In this document: positions 23,301 through 35,473 of the stretch, in pieces
Position numbering within the stretch: the stretch's first letter is position 1
Layout: each line of letters begins with the position of its first letter
Assembly (NCBI GenBank): GCA_035235625.1
Contig: CP141143.1
Coordinates: forward strand, 23,357,092 to 23,421,091
Length of the DNA: 64,000 nucleotides
Reading direction: 5' to 3'
Source: Saururus chinensis
Taxonomy: Eukaryota > Streptophyta > Magnoliopsida > Piperales > Saururaceae
Program-made: the position numbers and the translations under genes
Notes under the pieces: generated by a model
The model's database searches: none
What the model was told of the DNA's origin: nothing
Seen by the model: the letters and a program-made list of their open reading frames with translations, nothing else

Positions 23301-24880
23301 ATGTAATTAGTAATATCAATGAAGAAGTAAGAACAAGACATCAATTAGAATAATAAATAAATTTTACTTGTTATATATCTCTTATTGAACCAAATAAAAT
23401 TGATGAAGTTCTTTAGGATAAGAATTTGATAAATGCAATGAAAGAGGAACTAGGACAATTTACTCTAAATAATGGATGGTTTATTGTCTTTAGACCTAAA
23501 CAATGTAATAGGTACAAAGTAGATTTTCAAGAACAAGACAGATGAAAAATGTAATGTGGTAAGAAACAAAGCAAGATTGGTTGCTCATTTGATTAAACTT
23601 TTGTTCCTGTTGCTAGACTTGAATCTATTAGATTGTTCTTAATATGACTTGTCATTTAAAATTCAAAGTATATGAAGTATATGTTAAAAGTGCTTTTTTG
23701 AATGGATACTTGAAAGAAGAAGTTTATGTTGAACAACCTAAGGGCTTTATTGACCCTTGTCATCTTAATTAAGTGTACAAATCAAAGAAAGCTTTGTATT
23801 TATTAAAACAAGCTCTAAGAGAATGGTATGATAAACTGATAAAATATCTAACAAAGCAGGGTTATACAAGAGAAAATATTAACAAGATATTCTTTGTGAA
23901 GAAGTGTAGAAAACATGTTGTGATGACACAGATCTATGTAAATGACATCATATTTAGCTCTACAAATGATAAGTTTGCTAAAGCTTTTGCAAAACAGATG
24001 GGTAAGAAAATTGAAAGGATTATAGAAGGTTTGTTAACTTACTTCCTTGGTCTACAGGTACAACAAACTAATTTTGTAATCTTCATCTTACAATCTAAAT
24101 TTGCTAAAGATCTAGTAAAGAAATTTGGATTTTAAGATGTGAAACATATCATACCATTTATGTTTCATTTTATCAAGTTAAGTAAAGATGTTTTAGGTAA
24201 ATTAGTTAAAAACATCTTGTATAGAAGAGTGATTGGTAGTTTATTGTACTTAACTACTAGTAACCCAAATTTCTATTTAAGTGTAGGAGTATAAGCTAGA
24301 TATTAAGTTGATCCTAAAGAATCCACATAATTACTATTATAAGAATAGTAAAATATATGAGTTGATCGACATGATATGGATTATAATTACCATTTAACGC
24401 TACTTCTGAATTAGTAGGATACTCAAATACTGATTGGGTAGGAAATGTAAATGATAGAAGAATACTTTAGAAGGATTTTTTATGTAGGAAATTGCTTAGT
24501 ATCTTGGCATAGTAAAAAATAAAATTGTGTTTATTTATCAACTATTAAAACTGAATACATGACTGCTGGTAGTGATTGTACACAATTAATATGGATGAAC
24601 ATAATGTTATTTGATTATAAAATATATCAGGGAAAAATGACTTCATATTGTGACAATTTAAGTTCAATTAAAATTTGTTAAAATCATGTTTAACATTATC
24701 ATACAAAACATATTGATATTAGAGATCATTTTATTCAAGATTTGGTTGAGAATCAAATTACTAACTTAAAACATATTTCAACCGAGTATCAATTGGTTAA
24801 TATTTTTACTAAACCTTTAGATTTCAATATGTTTATTAACCTTCAAAAAGCTATTGGACTTGCTTGTCCAAAGTAATGTC
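20308..24880 (+). pseudogene. Ty1/copia (Sirevirus-like) polyprotein, heavily broken
   Basis: Domain remnants run in the correct order on the + strand. Gag end near 21320 (FGHDKSGLGY). Protease/pre-integrase at 21810-22109 (WYLDSRYLKHMT, LLSISQIID). Integrase at 22240-23110 (LGHVNFRDL, then PCHLLRDKEALKKF and RAYRVFNKKTQTVMESFNVV, a Sirevirus-type signature). RT at 23400-24135. RNase H at 24370-24876 (TKHIDIRDHFIQDL, FTKPLDF). Dozens of stops and shifts make it non-functional. No LTRs or primer site could be recognised; 20308-21150 is probably leader or LTR sequence. Confidence 0.8.
23773..24135 (+). pseudogene. Reverse transcriptase segment of the copia remnant
   Basis: The 120-codon open stretch carries VYKSKKALYLLKQALREWYD and QIYVNDIIFSSTND, corresponding to the copia RT motifs VYKLKKALYGLKQAPR.WY and IYVDDIIFGST. 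The catalytic YVDD is changed to YVND, so the fragment would be inactive even if expressed. Confidence 0.8.
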
Positions 24881-26383
24881 ATAAGTGAGTTTAGTTCTTG
24901 TTTTGATTGCAAATAAAATTAGACATGAAAAACAACAAAATTTTCAACTTTAAAGATTTTTGTAGTTTCAATTTAGAGGTTAATTTGATTTGATTTCATA
25001 CATAAAACAAACAAATAAAAAATGAGTTTGTGTGTTTTCAAACATATAACAGACATATAATATGGAACACACTTGAATTGCAATGGTATGGCATAATAGT
25101 GGGTTACAGGTGCAATATATGATTAATACAATTTTAAATCAAGAGGACTACTTAAATATCAATTGAGTAAAATTTTAAGATTAATAATAAGATTTGATGT
25201 ATTGTTGATTTACTGAAATGTTTATTACTCATTGTGGGTATTCAAGATCATCTATCGGGTTAAATGTAGAATATGATTGATTTACTTATTAACTTTGATA
25301 CTATGAGGTAGTATAAGGTAATTAAGTGGTTTGAATTCCTTTGTATACTAAATGAGATTTGATATGCTTATGTTTCTTTTTAATACTTTATATAAACATT
25401 ATCATGAATAATTTCTCATAAAGATGACGAAAATAATTGCTTATACATTTTATGTTAGTACAAAAGCTACCAACCTATTGATACTGAAAAAAGCATATAT
25501 TAAAAAATAATATAGTACAAGGTAAATGAGAACTAAGAAAAAGTTATTGCTAACCCATTTATGCAAAATAAAATAAAAAAGTCAAAATTTACAAAAGGCG
25601 AAGGGCATAGAAAATGATAATAATAGAAATAAAATTTTTGTATGATTGCTTGTATCTCTTATTTATTTAATATGAATTAATGATCAAACGGAATGCAAAC
25701 ATAGACCAAGTTTTTCGACAAGACTCATTTGCCAAAGTATTGGAGGAAAATAGTTATTTTTAACTGTATTATCTACTGATATCTTAATGATTATTTTTAA
25801 ATGATTATGATATAGTCGTAGACTTAACGTAAAACATTATTGAATCTTCTCTTATTATAAAATAAATATCTTAAAATTTTGATTATTTAATAGAATGACT
25901 AATGAAATTATATTATGCTAATTTGAGATATACATGTTATGATTAACTTAATCATAGAAAGTATAACGGTCAAGTAATAATTCTATTTTATAGATATTCC
26001 AATAATATAAATTGGTTTTTATCTTACAAAGTAAAATCTACACAAAAATACATCAAATGCTTACAATTTTGATTTGTGTAAACCATAAAATGTGTAATCC
26101 ATTTTTTGAACACCCATCAAAATTTCTGATGAATTGTACATGCATCATTTTCATGGGTACCTACAAAAAGTGACCCTCTAAAACTATCCCACTCCCACAA
26201 GCAGGGTACCCTTGTAATATAATAATAAACCAAATACCAATTTAATCAAGAAGAAACCACATTCAAGGGCACACATATAATTTCATGCAGCAGGCCGCGT
26301 TATAGTTATAAGGTCGTTGAAAAACTGTTATAATTATAGTAGCACTCCAAGTTTTGGTAAACAGTATTCAGCCTTTTATTATG
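24881..26383. other. No gene seen; AT-rich intergenic DNA
   Basis: No frame above about 60 codons with protein character, no terminal repeats and no tandem array. Confidence 0.6.
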
Positions 26384-26534
26384 GATGAAGAGTCAATTAC
26401 CCCCCATTTTAGCTTGCCTACCCCACCCATATAAAGTCAATAGATATCCACTATCAAAATAAACATGTAAAATAGATATCCACCGAATGTGTTAAAAAGG
26501 TGGGCAAGCTAAAAGGAGTGAGAGACTCCTCATC
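26384..26534. mobile_element. 151-bp MITE, copy 1
   Basis: The left end GATGAAGAGTCAATTACC..TTTTAGCTTGCC and the right end read inward, GATGAGGAGTCTCTCACT..TTTTAGCTTGCC, form imperfect 40-bp terminal inverted repeats. A second member of the same family is at 43899-44006. Confidence 0.7.
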
Positions 26535-26852
26535 TTTTTCTTCGGTCACAAACCAAACCAATCTATTCCATTGATTTGTAACTCCTATAATGTGATGGTC
26601 TTCGCAGGCTGGCAATTGGGGAGAAAATTTTAAGGGCTAGAGAATTCCTGCATTTAGTCCCCTCCTCTTGCCTACGTCAACAAAAGAGTTTTTGTTTTAA
26701 AAAAAAAAAAATTGTGGGAACAGATTGATTGCAAATTGGTGCTGGTACATGGTCAGACCCCAAGTGCACCTCTTCCTTGCTGCTGGAGTAGACCAAAGAT
26801 ACACATAAAAATCATGGGGCAAAGAGTGTTTTCTCAGTTGGACAAGACAATA

Positions 26853-26940
26853 CTCCCTCTGTATCACATTAATACCACCATTTGGCTTGACACAATGAAC
26901 TAAAAAACCCAATAGAGATATTAATGCGGGATGGAAGGAA
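26853..26940. mobile_element. Stowaway-like MITE with TA duplication
   Basis: The 88-bp unit starts CTCCCTCTGTATCACATTAA; read inward from the right it starts TTCCTTCCATCCCGCATTAA. It is flanked by TA (26851-26852 and 26941-26942). The CTCCCTC..TTAAT terminus and TA target are those of Stowaway (Tc1/mariner-derived) MITEs. It lies about 230 bp beyond the thioredoxin stop codon, possibly in its 3' UTR. Confidence 0.8.
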
Positions 26941-27166
26941 TAATAAAATTTTGTTGTTCGTTGGTATTTCCCAAACCCTTAAAACAAAGGAAAAAAAAGA
27001 GTCATGTTTAGATGTTAAAAAAAAGCGCCATGTTTAGATATTAAAGAAATCAGAAAATATTAAAGAGAGCATTCAAATCCAGCCTCTAATGCAAGCATTT
27101 TAAACCAGAGCAAAATATGTATGAAAGACATAACATAACAACTGTCATCCCAAGACCACAAACAGA

Positions 27167-29042
27167 TTAAGTAGACATGTGTTTTGCAATCTTCTCCTGC
27201 AGCTCTTCCTTCCTTGCACCCACAACTTTATCAACTATCTTCCCTTCCTTCAGGAACATGAAAGTGGGCATTGCTTCTATAGCCCAGTCCATAGCGACAG
27301 ACTGCAAATCAATTAATAAACATCAACAAGTTGTAGCCAGATTGTAACAAAATAGAATTGGGTAATGTTATGAGGTACCTTTAGCTCATCAACATCTACT
27401 TTAAGAAACGTAACATCAGGCAACTTCTTAGCCATCTCTACCAGAACAGGGGTAATGAAACGGCATGGACCACACCAAGAGGCAGTGAAGTCAACCACCA
27501 CCTGAAACCCATCACCGACCAATTTTCAACATCCTCATATCCAATGGAAACTACTAATAATTTATTCACTTGCATCGAAGGTTGATTTCTGGTGTTAAAG
27601 AAACTTTAAAAGCAAATAGTACTCAAAGTAAGAAACTGAGCAGTATGTCGCATTGAAGGTTGATTTCTGGTGTTAAAGAAACTTCACATGCAAATAGTCC
27701 TGGGAAAGTAAGAAATGAGCAGATCCTTCATTTTATCGTGTAAACTGGTCAAACTAAATTAACAATACTCCATATATCAGAAACAAAAGGGAAAATAATA
27801 CAGATAAAGAAAAAAGATTGCCAATCCACACGCACATAGTATGACACACAATAATGATATGTCAAAAGTTTCTAGAAATATTTTGCAATTTTCTGTTTCA
27901 GCTAGGAAAAAAGAAAATACAAATTATTCATAAAAGCCCACAGAAACACCACAGGTTTGATAATACAGAACTTCATTCGGCTTAATAGTCACAGTGCAAT
28001 CCTAACGTCTCTGTGTTACAATGTACACTATTAGGCTTACGACCAAATAAAGAACTGCCAACATTTTAAACAGCACTAGTCATCTACTTGATTGCATATA
28101 CAAACAGAATGCTTATAGTGTCAAACCATCGAATCTTTGTAAGTGACACAAGTAATACCGTTTACCAAAGGGATAGACATTGTCGAGAATAACAGCACAT
28201 AAGGCAGATGTGTTTGCCACTATGCAAGTGTAAGGGAAACTTAAAAAACCATCTTTGGGAATCATACTTATGCAGAAAAGGAAAAAAGGGTAAAAAGAAG
28301 CACTCAAGTCCAGCTAGTCACTTAGGACTGCAGAAGGGATAGGTGCAGCCCGAAACTAGAAACTCATTCTTCCAATAATCTTATCACCAAACCGATAAAA
28401 AAATTAATCTTATCACCAAAATCTGAAAGAACCAATCTTATCTCTTGACCCTGTTAGGATTCTACCATTAAGCATATGATAAGCAGTAAGTTATCATCGT
28501 CACCACTGGACATAATGCCACCGTCCAGGCCTGCAGAAGGGACTCAGTTAGCAAATAACTACAGAAAATAGGGCCATTGACTGTCAACGAATACTCTTAT
28601 CTATCAGTACAAAACAATGCAATCAATCCGCTGGGAACGAAAATACTGATCGTATATAACCACTACCAGCAACCGAAACCAAAATTACAAGCCGTGGGAG
28701 AGAATCCATGGGCCCATTGAATTCTAAATGCCTAATTTCATAAAAAATACAATAAACCCTGGAAAAGTTCAAACGTAGAGAGCATCAATCCTCATAAAAA
28801 TTGTTAAACAATGGATTAAACAAACACAATAATAGCAGACAATGAATCAGTTTAAAGAGACCCAACAGAATAGTAAACAGGGGAAAAACAAACAATTGAA
28901 AAGAAAAAATAGTTGACAGATTCTAGCAGCATACAAGTTTCTTGGATTCGTTGCACTTCTGGAGCTGCTCGTTCCACGCCGCCTCCGTGTGGCAGCCGAT
29001 CACCGTCCCCTCCGCCGCTGCCGCCGCCGCCGCCGCCGCCAT
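27167..29042 (-). CDS. Thioredoxin h (cytosolic), three exons
   Basis: Exons (minus): 29042-28935, 27501-27379, 27301-27167, giving 121 residues. All introns are GT-AG and phase 0. The protein starts [20 protein letters not shown] and has no transit peptide. The active site WCGPC is at residues 45-49, the KVDVDELK strand at 70-77 and the cis-proline AMPTF with Pro89. Introns before VVVDFTASW and after DVDELK are where plant h-type genes are known to have them. The enzyme should reduce disulfides in cytosolic targets, using electrons from NADPH-thioredoxin reductase. The start is the only ATG upstream of the conserved WNEQLQK, preceded by a short leader. Intron 1 (1.43 kb) contains a 78-bp-period tandem duplication. 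No defect seen; intact gene. Confidence 0.95.
27577..27722. repeat. 78-bp-period tandem duplication inside thioredoxin intron 1
   Basis: The string GAAGGTTGATTTCTGGTGTT followed by AAAGAAACTT occurs at 27577 and again at 27655. Both copies end in ...GTAAGAAA(C)TGAGCAG. Copies differ by a few substitutions and small indels. Confidence 0.85.
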
Positions 29043-29776
29043 TTTCTCGAAGAAAAACTATTTGATGAATACGAATTTCGCAGCAGAGATTCGCGTCCCC
29101 CTCCTACAGGTTCTCCGCTCCCCCCTTCTTGTACTTCCTTTTTGTAACGTGATCGAAACGGATAGGTATTGCTATCCTCGAGCGTCGCTAAAAACCTGCC
29201 GTTGCCGCATAGCTTTCAGTGGCGCGCGCCGTTACTGGCACTAAAATATCTCGCTCAGACTGGAGAGGCAATTGGAGCCTCAAGTCGGGCCCGGAGCATC
29301 GAGCGGGTGGTCCCCGTCAAAATTTTTTCTTTTCGAGGATATATCTATATTCACCCTAATATATCCTAATAACATCATAAATATCTTATAAATTTATAAA
29401 TAAAATAGACTAGTAAGAAGATTATTAAAGTATATATAAATAATTTTTTTTAAAATGCACTTGACTACAATTAGGGATATCGTTGGGTCTAGTTTAGATC
29501 AAGTTTTACTAAACTTATATCCAATATCATTTAAGAAATAATAACACAAACCGGACTCGAATAGCCCCAACCCAAGCTAAGACTCTTTGAACCTGTATAT
29601 AATTAAAAAATATTTTAATTTTTTTTTAAATAATTATTTTAAAATATATAAAAAATTTATATTTATAACTTTATTCAAGTTGAGTTACATTGGATCACCT
29701 AAAACCTAATCCCAACCCGAACAACTGTTTAGGTTGAGTTTTAAAAACCAAACCCAAAATACATTACCTATAATGT
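29043..29776 (-). promoter_or_regulatory. Upstream region of the thioredoxin gene
   Basis: The first ~250 bp upstream of the ATG are GC-richer (29043-29300) and would hold the 5' UTR and core promoter. I see no convincing TATA box there. From 29330 the sequence becomes AT-rich and repeat-like up to the family B element at 29777. No gene in this interval. Confidence 0.4.
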
Positions 29777-30055
29777 TGTAACGCCCGAAATTTTTTATAA
29801 TATTTTTTTAAAAATTAATAGAAAATTTTTGCAATATAACAGCTATAAATTGAGGAAAATTAACTAAATACAAAACTTGTAAAAGTAGTTTATAATTTAA
29901 AATATTACACATCAATTTTCACATCCAAATTTTGCTCATTCGATTAAACATCATATGGACAAACCAAACAACCTCAGGCGCTAATCAAAAACAATGTAAA
30001 AATAAATTACCATGATTATGAGTTTTAAATACAAAATTATCCCAAGCATCCCTAA

Positions 30056-31364
30056 TAGGGCGTTAGTCATTTTGTATTTCAGATTACAATTTATCGATTT
30101 CAAATTGCAAAGTTAGTCATTTGGGATTTAGAGTGCGCATTTTAGAATGATGTGTTAGTCGTTTGGGATTTCGCGTGTGCATTTTAGATTACCCCGTTAG
30201 TCAATGCAAAAGTGATTTTAAAACTCATACATTTCAAACCCCAGCTTACAACATAAAATAGCCTTCACTTGTGGATTTTCAATTCCGATCCCAACTCATG
30301 CAATTTGAAAATGCATGCATCGGGCCAAGGGTCTCTCCTCCGTCATATTCTCCTCTAGACCCCTTAGAAAGACAAATTTGTCAACGGCTAGGGACGACGA
30401 CCTTACCATCACTGGGCCAAGGGGGGCCAAAGGCCAGCCACCACAGGCGGCACTGCCGCTGGTCGCAATGCACAAAAACAAAGAGAAAATGAGGGCCGGA
30501 CAGAGTTTTACCTCACGTCGGCGAAGGAGGCATAGGGAGGCAGAGACGGTGGTGCTCAGATGTTGTCCTCATTGGGGCAAAGCCATGGCGGTGGGTTGGA
30601 GGCCATTCGTCTAGCGGCAGCAGTGAATCAAGAGAAGGAAGGGTGGGCAGTTTCGTCAGGTTGAATGGGAAAAGAGAGAGAGAGAAGGGCAGACGGTCGG
30701 TGGGGCCATGCTGGGGTGGCAGCGGTGGTGCCATGGCAAGTTCGGCCAGGCTGAAGCCAGTGGCCAGTAGTGGTGTAGCCTTCGGCCTCACAAAAGGAAG
30801 GAGTAGCTCCCTTCCTCGCAGGCACACTATTTTTTTTATCTATCCTTCTCTTCCTTTTTTTTATTTTTATTCTCCTTCACATCTCTTCATTTTCTCTCCC
30901 GTTTTCACGCCAAAAGTTTCTGTGGTGCATCGAGGCCCATGACCTGCGACTAAATATCCATCCTAACTCTATGTTTACAAATATCGAGGTCAATCACGAA
31001 AAAAGATATGCTGAAGCATTAAATTTAAATTTCCTCCTAAAAAATACAAGCAAAAAAAGCAGAAAATTTACAAAAAAATTAAGGATGTTACACATATGCA
31101 AATAACAAAGTGCATATAATATCATCTTATTATAGACTGATCATTTATTTTTATTTATACAACTAAGATTTGAGAAATTAATATTTTATATCTTGTATTT
31201 AGATAAAAGTGAATTTTGTCATGTATTTTATCATGCATTCTAAAAACTTAGGATTTTGGTATGTAGTTTGAAATCGAGCTTTTGAATTGTAGGATTTTAG
31301 TATGCATTTTGAAATAAAAAATTTAAAATACATCAATTTAAAATGTAGAACGACTAACACCTTG
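30056..31364. mobile_element. TIR-bounded insert in family B copy 1, TAA duplication
   Basis: 1309 bp. The left end reads TAGGGCGTTAGTCATTTTG; the right end read inward reads CAAGGTGTTAGTCGTTCT. TAA occurs at 30053-30055 and 31365-31367. Family B copy 2 shows the uninterrupted site (CATCCCTGAAAGCAAGTCCC). The 3-bp TAA target and GG-start TIR suggest a PIF/Harbinger-like non-autonomous element. No transposase is seen. Its middle contains a family B 3' end (see 30826-31092). Confidence 0.6.
30826..31092 (+). repeat. Third family B 3' end, inside the TIR insert
   Basis: CGAGGCCCATGACCTGCGAC, then AACTCTATG, GATATGCTGAAGCA and finally AAGGATGTTACA at 31092 match, in order, the last ~200 bp of family B (compare 52332-52498). 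Similarity probably extends left to about 30240, but I cannot fix the edge. Confidence 0.65.
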
Positions 31365-31929
31365 TAAGTGCAAGTCGCATAACAGTCCATAGTCTAATCT
31401 CAAATTACAAGTCCAGAAAGCATAAACACTTTAATTTTCATCTCACCTAATACATCAGATTGTGGCACAAAATAATGCTCATAGTAAGTTAAAGATATAC
31501 CTGAGTCAAAGAGAATTAATCCACCACATAAACGAACATCTATCTTGAGGAGCTCTCCGTCACAAACCTACAAAAGCCTCCCAAACAACGGGGCTAAAAA
31601 AAATAGGGCAATAAGTATTTTCATACTCAGTAGGAAAATACCCAGTAAGGGAGTTCTAAACAGTGAACTCAGTAATTCCATACATAGATGTGTTCATGCA
31701 ACACAAACATGAAGCAAGCAGGCATATAATAATCATACACATAAGCATACAATTATGTCAAACGCACACCATCAAACCAAACTTACACATATACTCTTAA
31801 TTAAAGTCTTACAAACTTACTCGTGCAATCGTACACTTATTCATATAACTTACACATATTCATATGACTTGTACAATCTTACACATCCTCGTACAACTTT
31901 ACTTGTACAGTCTTACTCATAAACATACG

Positions 31930-32085
31930 CTTACAGTCTTGCTCAGAATCATACTCTTACAGTCTTGCTCAAAATTATACTCTTACAGTCTTGTTCAAAA
32001 TCATACTCTTACAGTCTTGTTCAAAATCATACTCTTACAGTTTTGCTCAAAATCATACTCTTACAGTCTTGCTCAAAAACTTACA
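31930..32085 (+). repeat. 26-bp tandem array in family B copy 1
   Basis: About six copies of a unit CTTACAGTCTTGCTCAAAAT + CATACT with single-base variants. The corresponding array in copy 2 has a 24-bp unit. Open frames through it are by-products of the repeat. Confidence 0.85.
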
Positions 32086-33314
32086 CTTACTCAAAAACAT
32101 ACCTACTCACTCATACAATCATACACATACTATCGACCACTGAAACTCATTACAATTAATAAGCTCTAGTGCCAAAAAGGAAAAGAATGTCACTGGGGCA
32201 TCATCTTAACCTCCGGGGAGTGACTAGATGTCATGGACTTTTCCAAAGGCAAGGCACACCAATGCTCATGGGGACAAGATCAATCAGGTAAGAATAGTTC
32301 CATGATACTACTTACCTAAGTGCACAAATATAAACGCCCACACATAAGGGGCCATACAATTGCCCACATAAGGGTCTTATAGTGCTAGTGTCACACTTAG
32401 GTAGAAATCATACAGTGCCACTCTTGGGCAAAATCATACAACGCCACTCTTGGGAAGGAATTATACAGTGCCACTTTTGGGCAGAATCATACAACGCTCT
32501 CAATAGAGCATCAAACGCCTGAGCTTAATACAACACACAAACCAAATTGAAAATATACATTGCTCTCAATAGATAATCAGGCGTTAGGAGCTCAATACAG
32601 CACATAGACAACATCCTGTAGGATAAACATCATGACAAGACATGAGAAATGCTTAGCCGACTCATTATCGTCTAGCTTAAACACGGAACTAAATTTGTCG
32701 AACCCTCAGGTCTCAAACTCACAAGGCTATCATTAGTTTTTCTTATAATTCAAATTTGAATTAAGTAAGTTATGTGGTACAAATATGCCATCACAACTGA
32801 TCTGAAACCCTAGTTCATCAGGGCAGCAGACTTCACTTAACCCGTCCATCTCATGATCATAACTCATTGTACATCAAATCCTTATGTATTCATACAATCT
32901 CCGCCATCCACCTTATGGCTAAAACATCTTACTCAGAAGTCATCAAACTGAGCTCTTCATAGCCAACCTCAGTTATCAACCTCTTACTTATACCTCACTT
33001 CTTATACTTACTTTTCACTTCATAACATGTATGTTATACTTATATAATTATGCAACACTCTTATTGTTTGATAATCCTACAAACATACGCTATGATCCAA
33101 ACTAATCCACTCCAATCTTCGCCTGTCAAACTCATATCTGTCATCTTTCGTCATACGCTTGCACATCCACATCCAACTTGATACCAAATCCTCTATCACC
33201 TCTTACTGTTCATCGCCCATACTTCTGCCCACACACACATACACATCCATTGCACAGGCGTATAGCCATCATACATACATATGTCTATCACACATACTTA
33301 TAACATACATATAC

Positions 33315-33600
33315 TTTCATACATAGTTTACCAACATACTCGCTAACCATCACTAACACACACATAATCCACATACATTAGCTTACTAATGTACTTGCTA
33401 GCCATCATTAGCACATACATACACATCCATACACGTAGCTTACCAACATACTCGCTAGCCATCACTGGCACATACACAATCCACATAAGTAGCTTACTAA
33501 CATACTCGCTAGCTATCACTAGCACACACAATCCATATACGTAGCTTACCAATATACTCGCTAGTCATCACTAGAACACACATACATCAACCATACTTAG
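33315..33600 (+). repeat. ~57-bp tandem array (GCTAGCCATCACTAGCACAT) in family B copy 1
   Basis: Five degenerate units, each with GCTAGCCATCAC(T)AGCAC, then ATACACATCCATA and GTAGCTTACCAACATACTC. The homologous array in copy 2 is at 50098-50310. Confidence 0.8.
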
Positions 33601-35354
33601 AGCTCACATGCATTTCAACATGGCATAATTGATTCTCTTAAATCTTGCAAACAAATCATGATTTAACATCCAAAGCATTGAATCATAAAATCCTAGCATG
33701 TTGCTATACATTCAAAGGATGCTATCATGAAATTACAAGTTCAAAGCTCCCTTACCTCGTAATCATGACATTTGATGGCGAGCACATGACGGTGGTGGCG
33801 TCGGCAGCTAAAAGCATTGCCAAGTTGAGAGAGTTGTTGTCCTGAGGATTTAGGAAGTGCCGAAAGTACTCACGGCCAAATGGAGAGACACAAATCAATG
33901 CGGCAAAATTTGCTATCTACGGTGGTACACCAGGGGCAGCCAGGAGAAAGGTCGTGCCAACAAAAATGGCAAGTGGGACCAAAAGTTGAGATGGACTAAT
34001 TGAAGGTTGGTCGGCAGCTGAGAACTACTCGATTGGCCACAAGACTTCAAAATCAGCCATGGACAGCACCAACGGCGTCGATTTCACATCCTCAAGGGCT
34101 CACATAAGGGCGGAGGGCATGGGGTGATGCTCGAGGATGGAGGAGAGGTGAAGGAGGGCTCTAGTGTCAAATCTATTTGGTGGAAGAGCCAACCAATGGT
34201 CAAGCGGCCCAAATGAGGCGCTTAGACCCTAAACTGCACGCACAGCTGCATGCACACACGCCCACTTGCACAAGTGGCAAAGAGGACCACTCGAGTGGTA
34301 AGGGTTTGGATGGTGGCAGCCCAAGGACCACAAAATTGTGGCAAAGCTAATGCCAAGATATGGTGGCCGATCGAAGCAACGACATCGCCGATCTCCACCC
34401 ACAACCAACACATGTGGTGCGGGCGGCTGTGCATCAAGCATGGCAAAGGGCAAAGGGATGTCTTAGGGTCGAGAAGTGGTGGAGTAAAGGCCATGGTGAA
34501 ACAAGGCTGAATCAAGGCCGACCAGAGGCCAATCGGCAACTAGTGACGTCATAATCGCAAAATGGGCACATAGGGTCATACGGGTAAGACCCAAATTGAG
34601 CATAAGAGCGAAATAGGACAATAGGAGAAAAGTGGGGTCAGAAATGGTAACCCCCAACCAACACCGGGTCGAGGTAGGCTGGACTAGGCTAGGATGGTGG
34701 ACATACCTTTGCCAACCCAAGGACGACTGCAAGGAGGTGATCGGCAGGCCAGACGACAACCAGAAACACACTGGCGTCTCAAAAATGTACCGAACAGTGA
34801 GAAGAAGAAATAAAACCCAAAAAAAGTGTCAGCAACTCATGTAGGAGCAAGGAGAGCATGGCGGTGGCTCTAGCCAGTGCCTATGGGATCCTGGAGGCTG
34901 GACGAATATAAGTCTAATTGAGGGCGGCAGCAAAATCGCCCTCCTATGACCTAAAAATGAATTTCAAAGGTGAGAAAAATCGAGGAAAAGACTGGTACCT
35001 AGTGGAGGAGTGAGGAGGACATGGCGGTGGCCATAGTTGGTACTAACGGACTTGTGGCAGTAAGGCTAAGTGGATCCCTGCAAGAACCGATGGAATTCGA
35101 CGATGGAGGAGGGACGACGGAGGGACCGGAATCTCTCTCGGTTTCTCTCAAAACTTACTAAATGTAAAAAATTTCTAGATGTCAAAAACTTTTTGGAATC
35201 GGGTTGTCGAGTTCCATATATTTATACTTTTTTTCTTTTTATGTCCGCAACATGCGTTAACTTCTTGTTTACGCGTCATACCTCCAAAATTTGCTCCAAA
35301 AGTGCGTTGCGAGGCCCGCGGCCTAGGACTAAGCCCTACACCCGACTCTACGGG

Positions 35355-35362
35355 TATAATTA
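35355..35362 (+). promoter_or_regulatory. TATA-like box near the 3' end of family B copy 1
   Basis: TATAATTA, 111 bp before the unit's end, aligned with TATAAATA in copy 2 (52378-52385). Confidence 0.4.
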
Positions 35363-35473
35363 AAGTCAAATACAGAAATAGAAATATGCCAAAGTGTCAC
35401 ATATTCCCGCCAAAAATGATGAGAAAAATAACAAGAAAATCACATAAAATCATAGAAAAATCTGGACATTACA

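Larger units (their letters stand above)
29777..35473 (+). mobile_element. Family B long LTR-like unit, copy 1
   Basis: It starts TGTAACGCCCG and ends CTGGACATTACA. It aligns with 47713-52498 over most of its length, except for a 1.3-kb insert (30056-31364); without that insert it is about 4.4 kb. Blocks shared in the same order: a CTTACAGTCTTGCTC array, a GTGCCACTCTTGGGC segment, a GCTAGCCATCACTAGC array, a GC-rich stretch and a TATA box near the end. No retroviral protein domain is visible. Flanking 5-mers AATGT and CATGC match at only 3 positions, so the target duplication is decayed or absent. It could be a solo LTR or another non-coding retroelement. Confidence 0.75.

Noticed and set aside
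28113-28307. 64-codon frame between thioredoxin exons
   Set aside because: Inside intron 1, no similarity, and not needed for the 121-residue protein.
31864-32169. Frames with repeating LLQSCSKSYSYSL-like segments
   Set aside because: Translation of the 26-bp array in family B.
33343-33552. 69-codon minus frame with repeating VIASEYVSKL-like segments
   Set aside because: Direct translation of the 57-bp tandem array, not a repeat protein gene.
31900-33600. Regularly spaced repeats considered as a CRISPR-like array
   Set aside because: Units are contiguous tandem repeats without unique spacers, in plant DNA inside a transposable element.
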